A stretch of 64,000 nucleotides of DNA from Candidatus Tepidiaquacellales bacterium UBA2330 (GTDB lineage Bacteria; Bacteroidota; Ignavibacteria; Tepidaquicellales; Tepidaquicellaceae), in the NCBI GenBank assembly GCA_002344965.1, contig DDUU01000010.1:5799-69798 (forward strand), given 5' to 3'. Within the stretch, counting starts at the first letter, position 1; each line of letters opens with the position of its first letter. Positions 61,460 through 64,000 of this stretch are shown here, piece by piece. A program made the position numbers and the translations under genes. Under the pieces are notes generated by a model. The model saw nothing but the letters and a program-made list of their open reading frames with translations. It had not been told where the DNA came from and made no database searches.

Positions 61460-61554
61460 TTACGAATTACGAGTTACGAGTTACGAGTTACGAATTTCAA
61501 ATTACATAAAAATATTTTATACCGCAGAGAGAGATACTTTGCGGGATTTTTATA
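61460..61554. repeat. Tandem GAGTTAC repeats and hairpin copy 1
   Basis: 61460-61500 is a run of GAGTTAC/GAATTAC-type heptamers. It is followed by CCGCA-gagagagatact-TTGCGG at 61522-61544, a short stem with ATTTTT after it. The hairpin recurs at 63249 and 63477 (identical loop) in the same relative place. Bases 61555-61928 are AT-rich with no other feature apart from the upstream region of the next gene. Confidence 0.7.
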
Positions 61555-61928
61555 ACTGCCCGTTAACAATCTTTCAGACTGTCCGAGAACAAATTTATTT
61601 AAACTATCTATACAGCTCAAAGTAATTTAATTTTAATTTTTTTTTTAATTTAGTCTTTAAGACTTTAATAGGTTGTCTATGTTTTCAGACTGTCAGTCTT
61701 TCTGATTGGTAATGCATATGCAGATCAGGTTCCGCCTGAACTTAACTTAAAACCTTAAGATAAAAATTCTACGGGATAACTCTGCTGTGACTGAAAAAAA
61801 AACATCTTGCACAAGAAATTAACTTGTATTTTTTTTTTTTTATATATAATTATATCAAAGTACAAAAAAAGATTTTCCCGCCCAAACGAGAACGTCTGAA
61901 AAAATCATAACATTAATATGATGCAAAT

Positions 61929-63182
61929 ATGAAAAAGATAATTTTAATTCTTTTCTTATACACTCTTACATTTTCAATATCTGAAGCGCAGTGGATACTT
62001 CAAAACTCATTTACTAATAACAATTTATATGATGTTGAGTTTTATAACAGGAATACCGGCTGGGCAGTCGGCGACGGCGGAACGATTTTAAAAACAACAA
62101 ACGGAGGAACTAACTGGAATCACGTACCAAACCCTGCTGTAGGAAAACCATTGTCAAGTATTCATATTGTAGATTCTAATGTCTGCTATGTCGTTGGTTG
62201 GTTTGAAACGATTATAAAAACTACAGACGGAGGCATTTCCTGGATAGTCATCAGAAATAACGGCTGGGGATTTGGATCAAGTTATAATGCAGTTTTTTTT
62301 ATAGATGAAAATACGGGCTGGATAGCTGGAACAGGTCAGAAAGTTTTAAGGACTACAAACGGCGGTGATTCCATTACTACTGATTATCTCTTTGCAGGAA
62401 ATCTGTATGATATGTATTTCAAAGATGCTCTGACAGGTATCGTGACCGGATCAGGAACAGATATGTTTAAAACAACAAATGGTGGATTGAGCTGGAATAA
62501 TATAGTTATGCCAATTGGATTTAGAATTCCTGATTTTTATAAATTAACTTTTGTATATGATTTAACCGGATGGGTTGCGGGTTCAGACCGTCGTATTTTC
62601 AAAACCACGGATTTTGGGGATACTTGGTTCTATTTTGACTCAATGGCAGTCAGTCCTCAAATGCGTTGTATAGAATTCATAGATGAAAACACCGGCTATG
62701 TGGGGGGAGAGCAGGGTTATCTTTTTAAATCTACGAATGGCGGAGAAAATTGGGTCAGGGAAAATACTTCCTCGTTCCCTCCAAATGAAATTATTTCTAT
62801 GTTTTTGTATGACAATATGGTTGGTTGGATTGTTGGAGGAGAAGCTAAAATATATGGAACAACTACCGGAGGACAGACTTTGGTTAATATTATAAGTTCG
62901 AGCAATATTGAATCAACAGGATATTCCATATCACAAAATTTTCCCAACCCATTTAATTCGAAAACAAAGATATATTATAAAATAGGAAAAGAGGCATTTA
63001 TACGAATTAATATTATTGATTTATCAGGCAAAGAAATAAAAACATTAATAAATAAAAAACAGAATACTGGTAATTATGGAATAGATTTTGACGCTTCAGA
63101 TTTAAGTTCTGGAATTTATTTTTACTCTCTTTATATCAATAATAAAATAATGGATAACAAGAAGTTTGTGCTTTTGAAATAA
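61929..63182 (+). CDS. YCF48-like beta-propeller protein with T9SS domain
   Basis: A 417-residue protein. The signal peptide (MKKIILILFLYTLTFSISEA) is cleaved before QWILQNSF. Six or seven YCF48 repeats follow (GWAVGDGGTILKTTNGGTNW; CYVVGWFETIIKTTDGGISW; GWIAGTGQKVLRTTNGGD), then a T9SS type A end (SQNFPNPFNSKTKIYYKIG). It resembles the longer protein at 20472. It is embedded in the repeat region and its 3' end lies 66 bp before a hairpin and repeat copy B. Confidence 0.87.
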   Translation: MKKIILILFLYTLTFSISEAQWILQNSFTNNNLYDVEFYNRNTGWAVGDGGTILKTTNGGTNWNHVPNPAVGKPLSSIHIVDSNVCYVVGWFETIIKTTDGGISWIVIRNNGWGFGSSYNAVFFIDENTGWIAGTGQKVLRTTNGGDSITTDYLFAGNLYDMYFKDALTGIVTGSGTDMFKTTNGGLSWNNIVMPIGFRIPDFYKLTFVYDLTGWVAGSDRRIFKTTDFGDTWFYFDSMAVSPQMRCIEFIDENTGYVGGEQGYLFKSTNGGENWVRENTSSFPPNEIISMFLYDNMVGWIVGGEAKIYGTTTGGQTLVNIISSSNIESTGYSISQNFPNPFNSKTKIYYKIGKEAFIRINIIDLSGKEIKTLINKKQNTGNYGIDFDASDLSSGIYFYSLYINNKIMDNKKFVLLK

Positions 63183-63248
63183 AAGAAGAATAGACAGAAT
63201 GACAAGAGGTCCTTAAAAATCTCTTTTAAAAAGTTTTAAATAAATTTT
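63183..63248. other. Spacer after the YCF48/T9SS gene
   Basis: Short AT-rich spacer before the second CCGCA hairpin. No further feature. Confidence 0.3.
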
Positions 63249-63386
63249 CCCGCAGAGAGAGATACTTTGCAGGATTTTTATAAACCGAAACGTGCTTTGG
63301 AAGCGGTATGACTTTCGGCTAACAAAAATATTACTTTGGACTCCGCCTTGCCCACCACATATTAAGGCGAGGGCTGAGGAAACGCC
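63249..63386. repeat. Hairpin copy 2 joined to repeat core, copy B
   Basis: CCCGCA-gagagagatact-TTGCAGG (63249-63273) runs directly into AACCGAAACGTGC and core B, so the left part of the element (CAGCCGT...AACAA) is absent here. Core B is identical to copy A from CCGAAACG to GAGGAAAC and then jumps to the very end of the sorting domain, missing about 70 bp that A and C have. It is a deletion derivative. Confidence 0.72.
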
Positions 63387-63431
63387 GCCGGAGATTTTGA
63401 GCAGGTGAGGAAGATGATGCTTCTCAAATAA
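63387..63431 (+). pseudogene. Orphan end of a T9SS sorting domain, fragment B
   Basis: Fourteen codons plus TAA (AGDFEQVRKMMLLK) that match fragment A apart from one residue. No start, no upstream frame. The short remainder fits the deletion seen in copy B. Confidence 0.65.
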
Positions 63432-63476
63432 TTAGAAATTAAAAATTAGGAATTAAGAATTTTTATATAAGATTTT

Positions 63477-63510
63477 CCTGCAGAGAGAGATACTTTGCGG
63501 GATTTTTATT
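63477..63510. repeat. Hairpin copy 3
   Basis: CCTGCA-gagagagatact-TTGCGGG followed by ATTTTTATT. Same loop as copies 1 and 2; the stem differs by one base (a T-G pair). Bases 63511-63612 show no gene. Confidence 0.65.
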
Positions 63511-63612
63511 TTATATCTTTTTCAAATCAGAGTCCGGCGATAAAGCCGCCGAGACTTTGCCCTGGGATATAATTTTTTTTCTACTCTTATATATATCTTG
63601 TATATCATATTC

Positions 63613-63752
63613 AGCCGTTGTTGGTCTTAGTGAGCGTAGCGAGCGTGACCAACAATAAACCGAAACGTGCTTTGGTAGCTGTATGACTTTCGGCTAACAA
63701 AAATATTACTTTGGACTCCGCCTTGCCCACCACATATTAAGGCGAGGGCTGA
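63613..63752. repeat. Repeat core, copy C
   Basis: Starts with CAGCCG, then TTGTTGGTC (63618-63626) and GACCAACAA (63647-63655), which form a 9-bp stem with an inner GCTC/GAGC helix. The conserved ACCGAAACG core follows with a few substitutions against A. This hairpin is missing in A, where the CAGCCGT start is joined to a shorter spacer. Confidence 0.7.
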
Positions 63753-63872
63753 GGAAACGACGAAGGTCATGAAACCGGATTCAGCGGCACAGACCTTTCG
63801 AGCGGGATTTATTATTACACAATACGGGCAGGCGGATTTACTCATACGAAGAGGATGATGCTGTTGAAGTAG
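63753..63872 (+). pseudogene. Orphan end of a T9SS sorting domain, fragment C
   Basis: Thirty-nine codons plus TAG, in the same position relative to the core as A: GNDEGHETGFSGTDLSSGIY, then the final Thr-Lys-Arg-Met-Met-Leu-Leu-Lys. A TGA lies just upstream in frame. Its sequence differs from A at several positions (for example YYTIRAGGF instead of YYKIKAGDF), so C is not simply a recent copy of A. Bases after 63872 are TTAATAG-type repeats and AT-rich sequence to the window end. Confidence 0.7.
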
Positions 63873-64000
63873 TTAATAGTTAATAGTTAGTAAAAAACAG
63901 ATCGGTTGCTTAAAATTCGTGTAATCCTTAAAACCATACAATCCGTGATTCAGACAATTACAAATAAAAAGTTATAAGTTACGAGTTACGGATTTAAGTT

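Noticed and set aside
63627..63845. Minus-strand frame of 72 codons across repeat copy C
   Set aside because: Runs antisense to a T9SS-end fragment and the repeat core. Shares only the repeat-encoded part with the frame in copy A.
1..64000. CRISPR array, tRNA, rRNA, transposase, toxin-antitoxin or prophage
   Set aside because: I found no direct-repeat/spacer array, no cloverleaf with a GTTCRANNC T-loop, and no matching proteins. The tandem arrays present have no unique spacers.

Overview
The window looks like a chromosomal segment of a low-GC (roughly one third G+C by eye), Gram-negative bacterium of the Bacteroidota/Chlorobiota/Ignavibacteriota group, most likely Ignavibacteriota-like. This is inferred from about nine exported proteins or remnants with a C-terminal type IX secretion (T9SS) type A sorting domain of the NYPNPFNP type, from LPS genes (gmhA, waaA, a GT9 heptosyltransferase), from AT-rich spacers, frequent TTG starts, and promoters with a TAnnTTTG -7 box. 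I found no tRNA, rRNA, CRISPR array, transposase or phage structural gene.

Layout. 1-4.9 kb: the 5' end of a secreted S9-like peptidase, a MarR-GNAT fusion regulator with a likely self-operator, and small metabolic genes (MOSC, RidA, ABM, a linear-amide hydrolase, HdeD-like). 5.0-9.2 kb: two ATP-grasp (D-Ala-D-Ala ligase fold) ligases, a GNAT acetyltransferase and a lysine 2,3-aminomutase-like radical SAM enzyme, a candidate pathway for a beta-amino-acid-containing small molecule. 9.2-11.8 kb: an envelope-type ECF sigma operon with small membrane proteins and a DUF4097-like lipoprotein. 11.8-12.6 kb: a CHAP/peptidoglycan-binding hydrolase. 12.9-20.5 kb: an AraC regulator with a degenerate metal-binding-like domain, followed by a tight operon of a PqqD-like protein, an ATP-grasp ligase, a fold-III PLP decarboxylase with a leader-like N-terminus, a urea-transporter/M23-peptidase fusion and two TPR/envelope proteins. 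This is my best candidate for an undescribed system.

20.5-36 kb: a T9SS propeller protein, GT9, DUF4397 and DUF3667 proteins, prs, a 2-oxoacid dehydrogenase E2, a subtilase, then a minus-strand block rplM-rpsI-rpsB-tsf-pyrH-frr-waaA-gmhA with a hairpin in the rpsB leader. 36-48 kb: a 21-bp minisatellite and a run of T9SS or otherwise secreted proteins (FG-GAP, dockerin protein, intradiol dioxygenase, propeller, unknown, CotH kinase, arylsulfotransferase). Two are broken in informative ways: a GCTT tetranucleotide repeat throws the dockerin protein's signal peptide out of frame (possible phase variation), and an in-frame TGA replaces the Trp of the CotH Trp-Asp motif. 48.5-61 kb: housekeeping genes (tmk, S41 protease, purK, SPFH, DUF2007, dipeptidase, uvrB, clpS, dacB, NUDIX, mazG, RNHCP, ald). 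61-64 kb: a non-coding repeat region around one more T9SS protein, with three copies of a roughly 100-bp core. Each copy is followed by a fragment encoding only the end of a T9SS sorting domain.

A 23-bp palindrome occurs twice, once making the stop codon of an ATP-grasp gene and once lying in frame inside a dipeptidase gene.
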